Shown here piece by piece: positions 31,783-41,362 of a DNA stretch of 41,378 nucleotides (position 1 is its first letter; each line of letters starts with the position of its first letter). The stretch comes from an uncultured Bacilli bacterium (GTDB lineage Bacteria; Bacillota_I; Bacilli_A; RF39; UBA660), in NCBI GenBank assembly GCA_947628235.1, contig CANQZC010000014.1:1-41378 (forward strand), in the 5' to 3' direction. A program made the translations under genes and the position numbers. The notes below the pieces were generated by a model. The model was not told where the DNA came from. It made no database searches and saw only the letters and a program-made list of their open reading frames with translations.

Positions 31783-34700
31783 ATGAAAAAAACTTTTAGA
31801 AAATTAATAAACTTAGTATTAGTTATTGGAATATGTGTTAGTAACTTAGGACCTCTCACAGATTTTTCTATGTTAGTTTATGCAGTTACAACGAAACCTA
31901 GTCCTGCCATTTCTGCCAATCAAAACTATGTATATTTGACAGATTTATGGGATACTGACAAGATGAAAGAAAAAGATAGTAGTTGGAAAGATGCGAGAGC
32001 ATTGAAGATTAATCAAAATGAACCAGGAAATTTGATTTCTTTAAATGTTAATGGAGAGCAAAAATATTTCTTGAATGGTTTATTTGCGCATGCTCGTAGT
32101 ACTTTAATTTTTGATGTAGGAGATTATGTTAATAGAGGAATGGATACTTTTTCTGCCTATATCGGAGTAGATACTTATGCTTCTTCGAATGGAAATGGAG
32201 TAAAGTTTACGATTTCTGCTTCTAAAGATGGAGAAAATTATGTCACTTTATTAGAAGAAGGAACTTTTAAAGGAAACTTAGATGCGAAGGAAGTAAAAGT
32301 TTCTCTAAAAGGATATCGTTATTTAAAACTTTATGCCGATGAAATTAATGGAAATAATACTTCTGATCACTCTGTTTATGCGAATGCGATGCTTTATAAT
32401 GGGGATACTTTTGTTCCCAAAGGAGATTCTAAAGTAGATTGGATTCAAACCGTGGAAGAATATGATGAAGAATTAAAAAAGCATAGTGCGGAAGAGATTT
32501 TAAAAGATGAAAAATTAGAGTTAAAGCTACTTCAAAGAACCCTTGTAAAACGAGTTGGATATCCAATTATTCAAGCGTATGCGACAAGCGAAGAAAAAGA
32601 AAAAGTAGAGACTTTAAAATGGTTATTTACAAATCGAGAGATTTTAAAAATGTATATTACGGGAGGAGAACCACTCGGAAACTATGTAAAATCTTTTGAT
32701 GTATTATCTCAACTTTATCATACATATAAAGCTGATTTAAAAGATTCTGATAAAGAGAAAAGAGAAACTTATCTTACGATGATGCTTGCGATTTCTTTAA
32801 CACATTCCGGTACGGTTGCGTTTTGGACAAATGGTGAAGGAAATACCCCTGTTATTTCTGATCCAGTTAAGAGATATGAATCTTATAAAAAATTATATTT
32901 AAATAAAGATTTACCAGAAGAATATGAACAGGAATTTGATGTTACTACCTTTGAGTCCTTAACCGTAGAAGAAATGCGTTGGGTTGTCGATGCTCGTTTA
33001 GGCGATGCTGAAATTCCTTGGTTAAACTGGTTTAGTAGTCATTTAGGTGGAACTAAATATCAAGGTAGTGATGGCAATACGAAAAGTATGAACCCATATA
33101 CTTATATTTGGTATGATGATAGTTTTAAATGGTATTATACAGATGAAAATTATTATCAAAATGATTCTACTTATTGTGGAAAAGATACGAAGAGCAAATT
33201 TACGGCAGGATATGAACGTGGGGTAAAATGTGATGATATCTATCACTTTACTAAATGGGGAGTAGATAGTACTTCTAATACACAGCCAAGATTATGGGTC
33301 GTATGGGAAGAGGATGGTGTTTGTGGTTCTCTTTCTAAAACGGGAGAAAATCTTCATAACTCTTATGGACAAGTAGCGGCTGTAACGAGACAACCTGCTC
33401 ATGCTGCTTATTTGATTCAAATGAAAAAGAAAAATGATGATGGAACTTTTACAACAACATGGGGAATTGGAAATGATGTTAGTGGATGGGCTCAATCTAG
33501 TGGTACTGAAAAGGGAGAAAGACTTCCATTAAACTGGGGTACAGAAGCTCTTGACTATTCTTCTTACTATAATGGTAGTTATGTTATTTTAGCGCAAAGT
33601 GCGATTGATGACTTTGATAATTATGTAACTTCCTTAGAATATACTTTGATTGCCGATGTTCAAGAAGGAAATTTAAAAGAACAAGAAAATCTTTATCGAA
33701 AGATTGTTGGAAATCCTGTTATTACGGATGGAGTTTATAGTAAGAATACGGGAGGACTTCAAAACTTTAACTTAGATGGTTGGTATGGCCTTATCCAAAC
33801 TTACTTTAAGGATGATAAGAAAGTTTCTGAAGATTATAAAAATTTAAGTTATGAAATGATAGCAAACTTGAAAGAGTATCCTTTAGCGATGTATGATTTA
33901 TTGAAATATATCGAAAAGGAACTAAGTACGCGAGATGCTTTCTTAATTCAAACTTCTCTTCATAAGACTTTGACAGAATTATCCAAAGTACAAAATGGGG
34001 ATAAGAATTATCCAAATGGTCAAGCTGTAAGACAAGTATCTCAATACTTACTTGGTAGTCAAGAGAAGAATGTTACTTTCTCATTTAGTGGGGAAAATGC
34101 GAATAAAATTGTGTTGGCAACAGAACAACCTTTCGAATATTCGCTAGATTATTCTTATGATGCATCTACGAAACAAGCTCATGGTACTTGGACACAAGTA
34201 ACGAGTGGAAACACCGCTGATTTAACTAATGTGTTAGATAAAATTACTTCCGATAAGGATATTGTTGTACATATTATTGGAGATAATGATAAGTCTCCTA
34301 CAAGTGCAAGTATTACGATTATCAATATTGAAGAGGGAACAACTCCTAAAAATCTATACGCTAACGATTTAGAAAATAAGGTAATTGGAACGACTGATTC
34401 TATGGAATGGAAATTTGCAGATGACAAAAAATGGACAAAATTTTCTTCCAAAGAACCAGAATTATCTGGTATTCAAACAATTTTAGTTCGTGATGGAGCG
34501 CATGATTTATATCTTGCTAGTGAACCAGTTAGTTTTACTTTTGAGGTAGGAGAGACAGATCCAACAAAATCTTATGTTTCTACTTCTAGATTAAAAGTAA
34601 AAGCTTCTTCACAACAAAATTCCACTACTGAAGCAGCAGAAAGAGCAATTGATGGAAATGCAAATACTTATTGGCACAATTTATGGAGTGGAAGTGACCA

Positions 34701-36645
34701 AGCAAGATGGATTGAATTAGAAGTTACGGATGAAGAACCAATCGAACTTTCTAAAATCGAATATGTTCCAAGACAAGATACGGGTAGTAATGGTAGATTC
34801 TTAAAGACTAAGTTAGAAGTAAGTGTCGATGGAAAAACTTGGACAACAGTAAGTGATAATATTGTATGGAACAATGATAAAACAACCAAAACTTACATTT
34901 TAGAAAAGCCAGTTTCTGCTAAATATATTCGTCTAACGGCATTAGAATCTGCTGGTAATTTTGCATCCGCAGCGATGATTAATGTTTTTGAAAATACAAT
35001 CTCTAGAACGAATGTCGATGATTTAACCGTAAATTATATGACGAGTGGATTTACTTACGATGGTACGGCAAAGGAACCAATCTTAACGGTAAAGCATGGA
35101 GAAGAACCATTGATTCTAAATGAAGATTATACTTTGGAATATAGTAATAATATCTATCCAGGAACGGCTCAAGTTTCTTTAAAAGGAATTGGTGCTTACA
35201 AAGGAAGAAAGAATTTTACTTTTGAGATTGATAAAGCAGAGTATCCAACTACTATGCCACCAAAAGAAGTAACGGTACCAAAAGAGATAGAATATATTCT
35301 TCATGCAAATGATTTAGATTTATTACCTGCTGGTTGGTATTGGGATCCTGTAGATCAAGAAACTACTTTAGTACCAGGAAAGAAAATGGATGTTAGAGTT
35401 TCTTACTATGGGGAAGATTATGAGTATTATAAGAATACGACAACTACTGTTTCTGTTACTAGAGAAAATGGTAGTCATCCAGTTATCTCTATCCATCCAG
35501 AAGCTACTTTAAAATTTGATATTGATGAGGTAGAGGCCGTTAATTATGAATACTTTAAAAATCTACTTACGGTATCTGATGTCGAAGATGAAGAAAAAGG
35601 ATTAGAAGTCATTTTAGAGTTAAATAAAGAGCTAACAGATTGGGAAGAAGGTCGCTGGGATGTAGAGGGAACCTACCATGTTGCTTACACTGCCTTAGAT
35701 AGTGATGGCAATACGACGGATTATGTGATTGCGTTTACTTTATTCTCTTCTAAGATTCCAACGATTGAAATTACGAAAGAGAACTTCCAATTTGATATTG
35801 CGAAAGCCATGTATACAGGAGAGGCTTTAACACCAGAAATTACGATTACTGATAAAAATGATCATATCTTAACGTTAGATACAGATTATTCTATTGTTAA
35901 ATATACAAATAATAAGAATGCTGGAACAGCTAGTGTAACCATTCAAGGAATAGGACTTTATACGGGGGAAGTAACACTTACTTTCACTATCGAAAAGGCA
36001 AAGGTACCTACTTCTTTACCAGAAGAAAAAGTGGCTGTTTCTTCTACAACGACTTCTTTAAGCGAGATTATTCTTCCACTTGGATGGCAATGGGAAGATG
36101 CATCTTATGAACTTCAAGAAGGGGAGAATAAGATAAAAGTTATCTATGCTGGAGATGAAAACCATGAACGGTATGAGATGACCGTAACGGTCGTTAGAGA
36201 GTTAGTAGAACGAGGAAAATATATTCCTGAAAAAGACGAAACAGTTCAACCAACTCCAAGCAAACCAGAAGAGGAAAAACAACCAGAAAAACAAGAAGAT
36301 AAAAATAGTAATAGTAATAAAAATACCAATACAAATAAGAACACGAATACCAATTCTACATCGAATAGCAATACCAACACGAATACCAATAGTGACAGTA
36401 ATGAAACGACGGTACCTGAGATACCTAGTCAAAACGAAGAGAATAAGACAGATAATAATTTAAAAGAAGCAGAAGAAAATACTTCTAAGAATATAAAATT
36501 AGAAGAAACAGAACCACAAGAAGAAGTAAAAGAAATTTCAAAAGAGAAAAAGAATTATTTTCTTTATATTCTTCCTGTTATTGGTGTTGTGGCCGTATTT
36601 GCTGCTATTGTCATTGGATATAAAAAGCAAAAGAAAACAAAATAA
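31783..36645 (+). CDS. Large multidomain exported surface protein
   Basis: A 1620-residue protein; ATG 31783 fits GAGGTGA. A signal peptide (LINLVLVIGICVSNLGPLTD) is followed at about 47-206 by an NPCBM-type carbohydrate-binding module (NGLFAHARSTLIFDVGDY). Around 500-580 is a transglutaminase-like region with VCGSLSK, PAHAAYL and WGIGNDVSG giving Cys and His. An F5/8 type C domain lies at about 930-1072 (AAERAIDGNANTYWHN). Two bacterial-Ig-like MBG repeats lie at about 1082-1152 and 1337-1405 (YDGTAKEPIL and YTGEALTPEI), and an Asn/Thr/Ser-rich spacer at about 1506-1541. A C-terminal membrane helix has a KKQKKTK tail. No LPxTG is seen, so it is probably membrane-anchored. A role in glycan or mucin binding is inferred. 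Confidence 0.85.
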   Translation: MKKTFRKLINLVLVIGICVSNLGPLTDFSMLVYAVTTKPSPAISANQNYVYLTDLWDTDKMKEKDSSWKDARALKINQNEPGNLISLNVNGEQKYFLNGLFAHARSTLIFDVGDYVNRGMDTFSAYIGVDTYASSNGNGVKFTISASKDGENYVTLLEEGTFKGNLDAKEVKVSLKGYRYLKLYADEINGNNTSDHSVYANAMLYNGDTFVPKGDSKVDWIQTVEEYDEELKKHSAEEILKDEKLELKLLQRTLVKRVGYPIIQAYATSEEKEKVETLKWLFTNREILKMYITGGEPLGNYVKSFDVLSQLYHTYKADLKDSDKEKRETYLTMMLAISLTHSGTVAFWTNGEGNTPVISDPVKRYESYKKLYLNKDLPEEYEQEFDVTTFESLTVEEMRWVVDARLGDAEIPWLNWFSSHLGGTKYQGSDGNTKSMNPYTYIWYDDSFKWYYTDENYYQNDSTYCGKDTKSKFTAGYERGVKCDDIYHFTKWGVDSTSNTQPRLWVVWEEDGVCGSLSKTGENLHNSYGQVAAVTRQPAHAAYLIQMKKKNDDGTFTTTWGIGNDVSGWAQSSGTEKGERLPLNWGTEALDYSSYYNGSYVILAQSAIDDFDNYVTSLEYTLIADVQEGNLKEQENLYRKIVGNPVITDGVYSKNTGGLQNFNLDGWYGLIQTYFKDDKKVSEDYKNLSYEMIANLKEYPLAMYDLLKYIEKELSTRDAFLIQTSLHKTLTELSKVQNGDKNYPNGQAVRQVSQYLLGSQEKNVTFSFSGENANKIVLATEQPFEYSLDYSYDASTKQAHGTWTQVTSGNTADLTNVLDKITSDKDIVVHIIGDNDKSPTSASITIINIEEGTTPKNLYANDLENKVIGTTDSMEWKFADDKKWTKFSSKEPELSGIQTILVRDGAHDLYLASEPVSFTFEVGETDPTKSYVSTSRLKVKASSQQNSTTEAAERAIDGNANTYWHNLWSGSDQARWIELEVTDEEPIELSKIEYVPRQDTGSNGRFLKTKLEVSVDGKTWTTVSDNIVWNNDKTTKTYILEKPVSAKYIRLTALESAGNFASAAMINVFENTISRTNVDDLTVNYMTSGFTYDGTAKEPILTVKHGEEPLILNEDYTLEYSNNIYPGTAQVSLKGIGAYKGRKNFTFEIDKAEYPTTMPPKEVTVPKEIEYILHANDLDLLPAGWYWDPVDQETTLVPGKKMDVRVSYYGEDYEYYKNTTTTVSVTRENGSHPVISIHPEATLKFDIDEVEAVNYEYFKNLLTVSDVEDEEKGLEVILELNKELTDWEEGRWDVEGTYHVAYTALDSDGNTTDYVIAFTLFSSKIPTIEITKENFQFDIAKAMYTGEALTPEITITDKNDHILTLDTDYSIVKYTNNKNAGTASVTIQGIGLYTGEVTLTFTIEKAKVPTSLPEEKVAVSSTTTSLSEIILPLGWQWEDASYELQEGENKIKVIYAGDENHERYEMTVTVVRELVERGKYIPEKDETVQPTPSKPEEEKQPEKQEDKNSNSNKNTNTNKNTNTNSTSNSNTNTNTNSDSNETTVPEIPSQNEENKTDNNLKEAEENTSKNIKLEETEPQEEVKEISKEKKNYFLYILPVIGVVAVFAAIVIGYKKQKKTK

Positions 36646-36661
36646 AAATTCGTGTGATGGG

Positions 36662-36690
36662 AAAGCTAAGAGTCAGTCTCTTGGCTTTTT
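36662..36690 (+). terminator. Terminator after the surface protein
   Basis: AAAGCTAAGAG (36662-36672) pairs with CTCTTGGCTTT (36678-36688), one T-G wobble, TCAGT loop, then a T-rich tail. Confidence 0.88.
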
Positions 36691-36711
36691 CTTTTCTTTT
36701 TTGACATTTTC

Positions 36712-36720
36712 TGCTATAAT
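36712..36720 (+). promoter_or_regulatory. Extended -10 promoter of acyltransferase gene
   Basis: TGCTATAAT at 36712-36720. A TTGACA at 36701-36706 is too close (8 bp) to act as its -35, so the extended -10 is the likely determinant. Confidence 0.5.
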
Positions 36721-36753
36721 AGTTAGCAGTTTTAGAGTTTGGGGGGAATTTCA

Positions 36754-37863
36754 ATGAGAAATGTAAAAAAACAAAAATCATCAAAACATAATGGACTGAT
36801 TTCTATTTGGAAATTCTTATTTGCTATATTAATTTTAGTTCATCATTGTTGTAAAAATTTTGCTAGTGATACGAAAGTAATTCTTTTTTTAAAAGGATCT
36901 ATTGGTGTAGAATTTTTCTTTTTAGTTTCTGGGTATCTCTTAGCGAAAAAAGTATATCAAGAAGGAACCAAAGATAAAAGACCAATCTATCAAGCGACTT
37001 GGGAGTTCCTTTGGAAAAAGATGAAATCTTTTTTCCCATATTTGCTCTTTTCCTTTGTCTGTTTAGTAGGAATAGACATTTTCCTTTACCATCGACTTTC
37101 ACCAACTAGATATTTGATGGGATTATCTAGCCTTACCTTATTAAATCAGGCAGGAATTTCAGAAGTAGAATATAATCCTGGCGTATGGTATTTATCTGCA
37201 CTCATTCTAAGTATGTTGCTTATTTATCCATTGATGAAAAAGTATCAGAAAAAATTCTCTTGCTTCATCGCACCTATGATAGTTATTTTTTTAGGAGGAT
37301 TCCTATTACACGAAAATGGACATCTTAGAGATCCTCGCTCTTGGTTTATTTTTTCTTATGAGGGATTAGTGCGTGCTATTGTAGAAGTTTCTTTAGGATG
37401 CATTATTTATGAAGTAACGAGTTGTTTTCAAAAACTTCAGTTTACAAAGTTAGGTTCTATTCTATTATCAGTTTTATGTTTCTTTTGCCTAGGATTTGTT
37501 TATGTCATGAATATTATTTATGAGAAGGCTACTCGTTTAGATTGGCTCTCTTTGATTTTGCTTGCAGTTGGAGTAGGACTGGCATTTAGTGAAAAAACAT
37601 TTTTCTGCGAAAAATGTAATAATAAAATATTTTATTATCTCGAAAAACTTTCTCTACCTATCTATCTAAATAACTATATTTTTATATGGATATTGAATAG
37701 TAGTTGGGGACTATCTACTTTTTCTATTTCTTTTGTGCAGAAAGTTTTATTAGCGGCGGCATTAACGATTCTTTTATCTATCATCGAACTTTTCCTAATG
37801 AAGTATATTATGAAAGTATTTGACAAGGGAAAAGAACTTTGCAAAAAATATTTATTAGCGTAG
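36754..37863 (+). CDS. Acyltransferase-3 family membrane protein
   Basis: A 369-residue integral membrane protein with about ten hydrophobic segments. The family fingerprint is near the N terminus: IWKFLFAILILVHHCC, with the catalytic-type His pair, then GVEFFFLVSGYLLAKK. This is the opening of acyltransferase-3 (O-acetyltransferase) proteins, which move acyl groups to extracellular sugars, peptidoglycan or lipids. The ATG at 36754 follows a run of G. It lies just after the glycan-binding surface protein but has its own promoter, so a shared envelope role is only suggested. Target unknown. Confidence 0.85.
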   Translation: MRNVKKQKSSKHNGLISIWKFLFAILILVHHCCKNFASDTKVILFLKGSIGVEFFFLVSGYLLAKKVYQEGTKDKRPIYQATWEFLWKKMKSFFPYLLFSFVCLVGIDIFLYHRLSPTRYLMGLSSLTLLNQAGISEVEYNPGVWYLSALILSMLLIYPLMKKYQKKFSCFIAPMIVIFLGGFLLHENGHLRDPRSWFIFSYEGLVRAIVEVSLGCIIYEVTSCFQKLQFTKLGSILLSVLCFFCLGFVYVMNIIYEKATRLDWLSLILLAVGVGLAFSEKTFFCEKCNNKIFYYLEKLSLPIYLNNYIFIWILNSSWGLSTFSISFVQKVLLAAALTILLSIIELFLMKYIMKVFDKGKELCKKYLLA

Positions 37864-37904
37864 TCTTTGTTTTGACATTTTTTCATAAAAAATAATTTTA
37901 AAGA

Positions 37905-37933
37905 TTGCTTTTCATTTTCATTTTATATATAAT
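37905..37933 (+). promoter_or_regulatory. Promoter of the PfkB-type kinase gene
   Basis: TTGCTT at 37905-37910, 17 bp, TATAAT at 37928-37933. The predicted start leaves a leader of about 10 nt containing GGTGATG. Confidence 0.75.
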
Positions 37934-37948
37934 AAAGATGGTGATGAT

Positions 37949-38845
37949 ATGAAGGTATTGTGTATTGGGCATGCCGCTTATGATATTACGACTCCTGTAG
38001 ATTTATTCCCTAAGGAAAATACGAAAAATCGTGTTCAGGAGAGAATCGAATGTGGAGGCGGACCTGCTGGCAATGCTGCTTATCTTTTAGGTAAGTGGGG
38101 AGTAGATACTTATTTTGCTGGTGTTGTTGGCAATGACCTTTATGGACAACGCATTAAAAAAGAGTTTGAGGATGTAGGTGTTCATACGGATTATTTAGAA
38201 ATCAATGAAGAACATATTACGGCTTCTAGTTACATTCTTGCCAATAAAGAAAATGGTAGTAGAACAATTCTTACCTATCGTCCAAGCGATATGAAGATGA
38301 AAACCGTGGATATTCCAGTTCAACCAGATATTATTTTAATCGATGGACAAGAGCCAGAACTTTCTAAACAGATGTTAGAAAAATATCCAAACGCTATTAG
38401 TATTATCGATGCTGGAAGAACGAAACTAGAGATTCGTCAATTATGTCGAATGGTCAATTATGTAGTATGTTCTAAAGATTTTGCAGAAAAGATTAGTGGC
38501 GTTACTATTTTTGCACCAGACAGTCTAGAGTATGCTTTTAAAAAGTTAGAGGAAGAGTTCCAAACCAATATTGTTATAACACTAGAGGCTGCCGGTTGTG
38601 CTTATCGAAATGAACAAGGCAAAGTCGAAATTGTTCCTTCTTTAAAAGTAAAAGCAATTGATTCTACAGCAGCGGGAGATATTTTCCATGGAGCATTCAC
38701 TTATGGCATTTCACAAAATTGGCCAATGCCAAAAATTCTTCGTTTTGCAAATCTAGCAGGAGCGATGTCTGTGACGCGAGTAGGCGGAAGAAATTCTATC
38801 TTTGAATTAAATGAAATGATAGAAGTATATAATGAAGCTCAGTGA
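37949..38845 (+). CDS. PfkB-family carbohydrate kinase
   Basis: A 298-residue ribokinase-fold kinase that phosphorylates a sugar or nucleoside with ATP. The N-terminal signature is GGGPAGNAAYLLGKWG, the middle part has VVGNDLYG, and the C-terminal motif is DSTAAGDIFHGAFTYG with the catalytic base D244. The full length is present. The usual lid and sugar-binding segments do not point to a specific substrate. The stop overlaps the next gene by 14 bp, so kinase and Smr protein are cotranscribed. Confidence 0.92.
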   Translation: MKVLCIGHAAYDITTPVDLFPKENTKNRVQERIECGGGPAGNAAYLLGKWGVDTYFAGVVGNDLYGQRIKKEFEDVGVHTDYLEINEEHITASSYILANKENGSRTILTYRPSDMKMKTVDIPVQPDIILIDGQEPELSKQMLEKYPNAISIIDAGRTKLEIRQLCRMVNYVVCSKDFAEKISGVTIFAPDSLEYAFKKLEEEFQTNIVITLEAAGCAYRNEQGKVEIVPSLKVKAIDSTAAGDIFHGAFTYGISQNWPMPKILRFANLAGAMSVTRVGGRNSIFELNEMIEVYNEAQ

Positions 38846-39101
38846 TATTTTCTTTATTGGAGATTTTCCAACTTTAGATTTGCATGGTTATGATAGAGAT
38901 TCCGCACGCGTAAAGATTAAGGAATTTGTTCATGATAATTATGTTATGCAAAAAGAATATATTACCATTATTCATGGAATAGGAACTGGTGCCTTACGAA
39001 AGGAAACACAAGAAACTTTACGAGTTGATCCGTTCGTGGAAGAGTATCAACTTTTTAGGGGAAATGTAGGTTGTACAATCGCAAAAATTAAGAAAAAATA
39101 A
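38832..39101 (+). CDS. Smr-domain protein
   Basis: An 89-residue stand-alone Smr (small MutS-related) domain. The motifs are TLDLHGYDRDSARVKI with the conserved DLHG, and IIHGIGTGALRKETQ with HGxGxG. Smr domains are nicking or RNA-cleaving nucleases, often linked to ribosome rescue or DNA repair; here there is no MutS2 part. It lies 14 bp into the end of the kinase gene, in another frame, which suggests translational coupling. Both DLHG and HGxGTG residues are intact, so it is probably active. Confidence 0.88.
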   Translation: MKLSDIFFIGDFPTLDLHGYDRDSARVKIKEFVHDNYVMQKEYITIIHGIGTGALRKETQETLRVDPFVEEYQLFRGNVGCTIAKIKKK

Positions 39102-39128
39102 AAAAATTTAAAAAATTTATCAAAAAAT

Positions 39129-39157
39129 TTGACAATGGGTTAAAAATGTGGTAGGAT
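39129..39157 (+). promoter_or_regulatory. Promoter of the repeat-containing membrane protein
   Basis: TTGACA at 39129-39134, 17 bp, TAGGAT at 39152-39157. A strong AAGGGGGAG ribosome-binding site precedes the ATG at 39191. Confidence 0.75.
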
Positions 39158-39190
39158 ATGAGCCATCTCATTGAAAAGGGGGAGATTTAT

Positions 39191-40780
39191 ATGTATGAAG
39201 AAAGAAGAGAAAGTTTTTCAGTTAGAGATTTAATCTTACAAGTTTTATTCATTGTATTATTTGTCTTTATTTTGATTTGGTTATTCCCAACAAAGTCTTA
39301 TATGAAGGATTACATTCAAAATAATAAAGGTAATGATACAACCGTAGTACAAACAGGTGGATACGACTTAGATCAATTAGCAGTTTTATACAATCAAATT
39401 TTTGCGAATAATATTGCCACAATGAAGGAAGCAGCTGTTGGATATTACACAACAGAAAGATTGCCTAAAAAAGTTGGCGATACTGAGACAATGACACTTC
39501 AACAAATGTATGATAAACACTTAGTGTTAACATTAAAGGATAAGGACGGAAATGCTTGTAGTCCAACGAAGTCTTATGTTTCTGTAACAAAATATGAAGA
39601 CGAATTCCAAATGAAGATTAACTTAAGTTGTGGTTCAGAAGAAGATTACATCATTGTTTACTTAGGATGCTACGATTACTGTGATGCTTCCGGAGTATGT
39701 GAAAAACAAACAACAACTACTACTCCAAAGAAACCATCAAGTTCAAGTAAAAAAGTAGTTCAAAAAGTAGTTGATGTAACAGTTAACAATTACTATGAAA
39801 ATTGTGATTGTGAGAAACCAAAATATAGTTGTGCTATTGTAAATGGTAAATACTACAACAATGATGGTAAAGAAGTAACAAAAGAAGAGTATGAAAAGGC
39901 ATGTAAGCCATCTACTGATAAGTACATTTGTGAATATAAGAAAGTAACAGATGGAAAATGGGGAGAATATGGACCTTGGTCAGAATGGACTACTAACAAG
40001 ATTACTCCAAGCGACAATACTCAAGTAGAAACAAAAACAGATAGAGTTGTAACTGGTTATACTTCAAAGAGAGTACAAACAGGTACGAAAACCGAAACTT
40101 ACATTTCAGGATATACAACATCTAAATACATTTCTACTTATACAACAGAGAAATATGTATCAGGAAAAACAGTAGAAAAATATGTTTCAGGATATACAAC
40201 GCAAAAAGTACAAACAGGTACTAAGAAAGTTCAAGTAGGTACTACTACGAAGACAACAACGAAGAAAGTAGCTGCCGGAACAACGAAGGTTTACCAATCT
40301 TCAGGATCAGGAACTACCGTACCATCAAATACTAGTGAATATGTTTATGTAAAAACAGGATCAACAACTTCACAAGCTTGTTCAGGATGTACAACAGTAA
40401 CAACTTACTTCTGGGATGTTTATAAAGTAACAACTGTTTATAAGACAGAAAAGGTTACTGAAGAAGTTCCAGTATATAAGACAGAACCAGTATACGAAAC
40501 AAAACAAGTTCCAGTATATTCAACAAGAGAAGTTCCAGTTTACTCAACTAGAAAAGTTCCAGTATATGCAACTAAGAAGACTCCAGTATACGCAACTAGA
40601 CAAGTTCCAGTATACGATGAAGTAAAAGAACCAGTTTATGGAACAGTAACTTATTATCGTTCAAGAACTAGAACTTATACAGGTGGTTCAGTAGACATTA
40701 AATGGAGTACATGTGACCCAGTAGATAAGGACTTAATTAGCAAAGGATACTATCAAACTGGTAATGTAAAGAAAGCATAA
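39191..40780 (+). CDS. Membrane-anchored protein with tandem peptide repeats
   Basis: A 529-residue protein, ATG 39191 set by GGGGGAG; an upstream extension to 39158 runs through the ribosome-binding site. Residues about 14-35 form one membrane helix (LILQVLFIVLFVFILIWLF); the rest is probably outside. A globular part with paired Cys (CGSEEDYIIVYLGCYDYC) precedes Thr/Ser/Lys-rich sequence. Four 9-residue repeats at 304-339 have pattern Y[IV]SxxTxxK. Seven 8-residue repeats near 428-484, preceded by a shorter unit, have pattern PVYxTxxV. The repeats suggest a stalk or fibrous extracellular region. No sorting signal is visible and no family is recognised. Confidence 0.75.
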   Translation: MYEERRESFSVRDLILQVLFIVLFVFILIWLFPTKSYMKDYIQNNKGNDTTVVQTGGYDLDQLAVLYNQIFANNIATMKEAAVGYYTTERLPKKVGDTETMTLQQMYDKHLVLTLKDKDGNACSPTKSYVSVTKYEDEFQMKINLSCGSEEDYIIVYLGCYDYCDASGVCEKQTTTTTPKKPSSSSKKVVQKVVDVTVNNYYENCDCEKPKYSCAIVNGKYYNNDGKEVTKEEYEKACKPSTDKYICEYKKVTDGKWGEYGPWSEWTTNKITPSDNTQVETKTDRVVTGYTSKRVQTGTKTETYISGYTTSKYISTYTTEKYVSGKTVEKYVSGYTTQKVQTGTKKVQVGTTTKTTTKKVAAGTTKVYQSSGSGTTVPSNTSEYVYVKTGSTTSQACSGCTTVTTYFWDVYKVTTVYKTEKVTEEVPVYKTEPVYETKQVPVYSTREVPVYSTRKVPVYATKKTPVYATRQVPVYDEVKEPVYGTVTYYRSRTRTYTGGSVDIKWSTCDPVDKDLISKGYYQTGNVKKA

Positions 40781-40782
40781 AG

Positions 40783-40805
40783 AAGCGTTGAAAAACGCTT
40801 TTTTT
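40783..40805 (+). terminator. Terminator after the repeat protein
   Basis: AAGCGTT (40783-40789) pairs with AACGCTT (40794-40800), GAAA tetraloop, then five T. Confidence 0.92.
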
Positions 40806-40807
40806 GT

Positions 40808-40836
40808 TTGACATGGAAAATCTTATATGTTATCAT
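40808..40836 (+). promoter_or_regulatory. Promoter of the 40884 gene
   Basis: TTGACA at 40808-40813, 17 bp, TATCAT at 40831-40836 with a TGT extension. A second TATAAT at 40856-40861 lacks a good -35. Confidence 0.7.
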
Positions 40837-40883
40837 AAATTTAGAATAAGAATAGTATAATATATAATAGGAAGGGGTGTGCT

Positions 40884-41303
40884 ATGAAAGGGACATATCT
40901 ATTTGACTATGTAAATGAAAATGAATTTAAAAAATTAGAGCGTTCTTTAAAGAAGTATAACATGCTTGCTTACAAGAAATTATATTTTGAGTATTACCCA
41001 GCCTTAAAAGAGGGAAACTTTTTAGGAAAGTTAATCTCTACTAATAAGACCAATGGAACCCAAACATATGAGTTAAAACTCCCAACAGATGCTTTATTCT
41101 CAAAGGTTCATGGTGATATTAAACTATACTATCTTGTCTATGAGAACGAAAAGATTGTCATGTTAGATAAATTTGAACCAAAGGACATTTTAAGTGAGGG
41201 ACATGCTAGTGAGCTTGTTACTTATAAAGGGGTTATGGTATCTAAACAACATTCTGATAAGGATATGTTTAAGATTAATTTATTAAATATGTTAGATAAA
41301 TAG
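40884..41303 (+). CDS. Small unknown protein
   Basis: A 139-residue protein with no recognised family. ATG 40884 follows AAGGGGTG. It has an N-terminal helix (ENEFKKLERSLKKY), then several predicted strands (TQTYELKLPTDALF, DIKLYYLVYENEKIVML), so a small alpha/beta fold is likely. There is no signal peptide or membrane segment. It has its own promoter and is followed by a hairpin at the window edge. Confidence 0.55.
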   Translation: MKGTYLFDYVNENEFKKLERSLKKYNMLAYKKLYFEYYPALKEGNFLGKLISTNKTNGTQTYELKLPTDALFSKVHGDIKLYYLVYENEKIVMLDKFEPKDILSEGHASELVTYKGVMVSKQHSDKDMFKINLLNMLDK

Positions 41304-41362
41304 GTTCTTTGTCAAATAGTGTTGGTAGACAATAAATTTGATAAATGAATCTAATTATAGAG

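Noticed and set aside
36300..36405. Asn/Thr/Ser-coding repetitive stretch as a DNA repeat or phase-variable tract
   Set aside because: The repetition is at the amino-acid level in a surface-protein spacer; codons vary and there is no long homopolymer or perfect tandem unit.
40466..40640. Tandem repeats here as a CRISPR array
   Set aside because: The period is 24 bases in frame and encodes PVYxTxxV units; there are no spacers and no cas genes.
53..41326. A 13-base inverted match between 53-65 and 41314-41326, near the two window edges
   Set aside because: Matches of this length are expected by chance in an AT-rich window of this size, and the window edges are arbitrary. I do not treat it as element ends.
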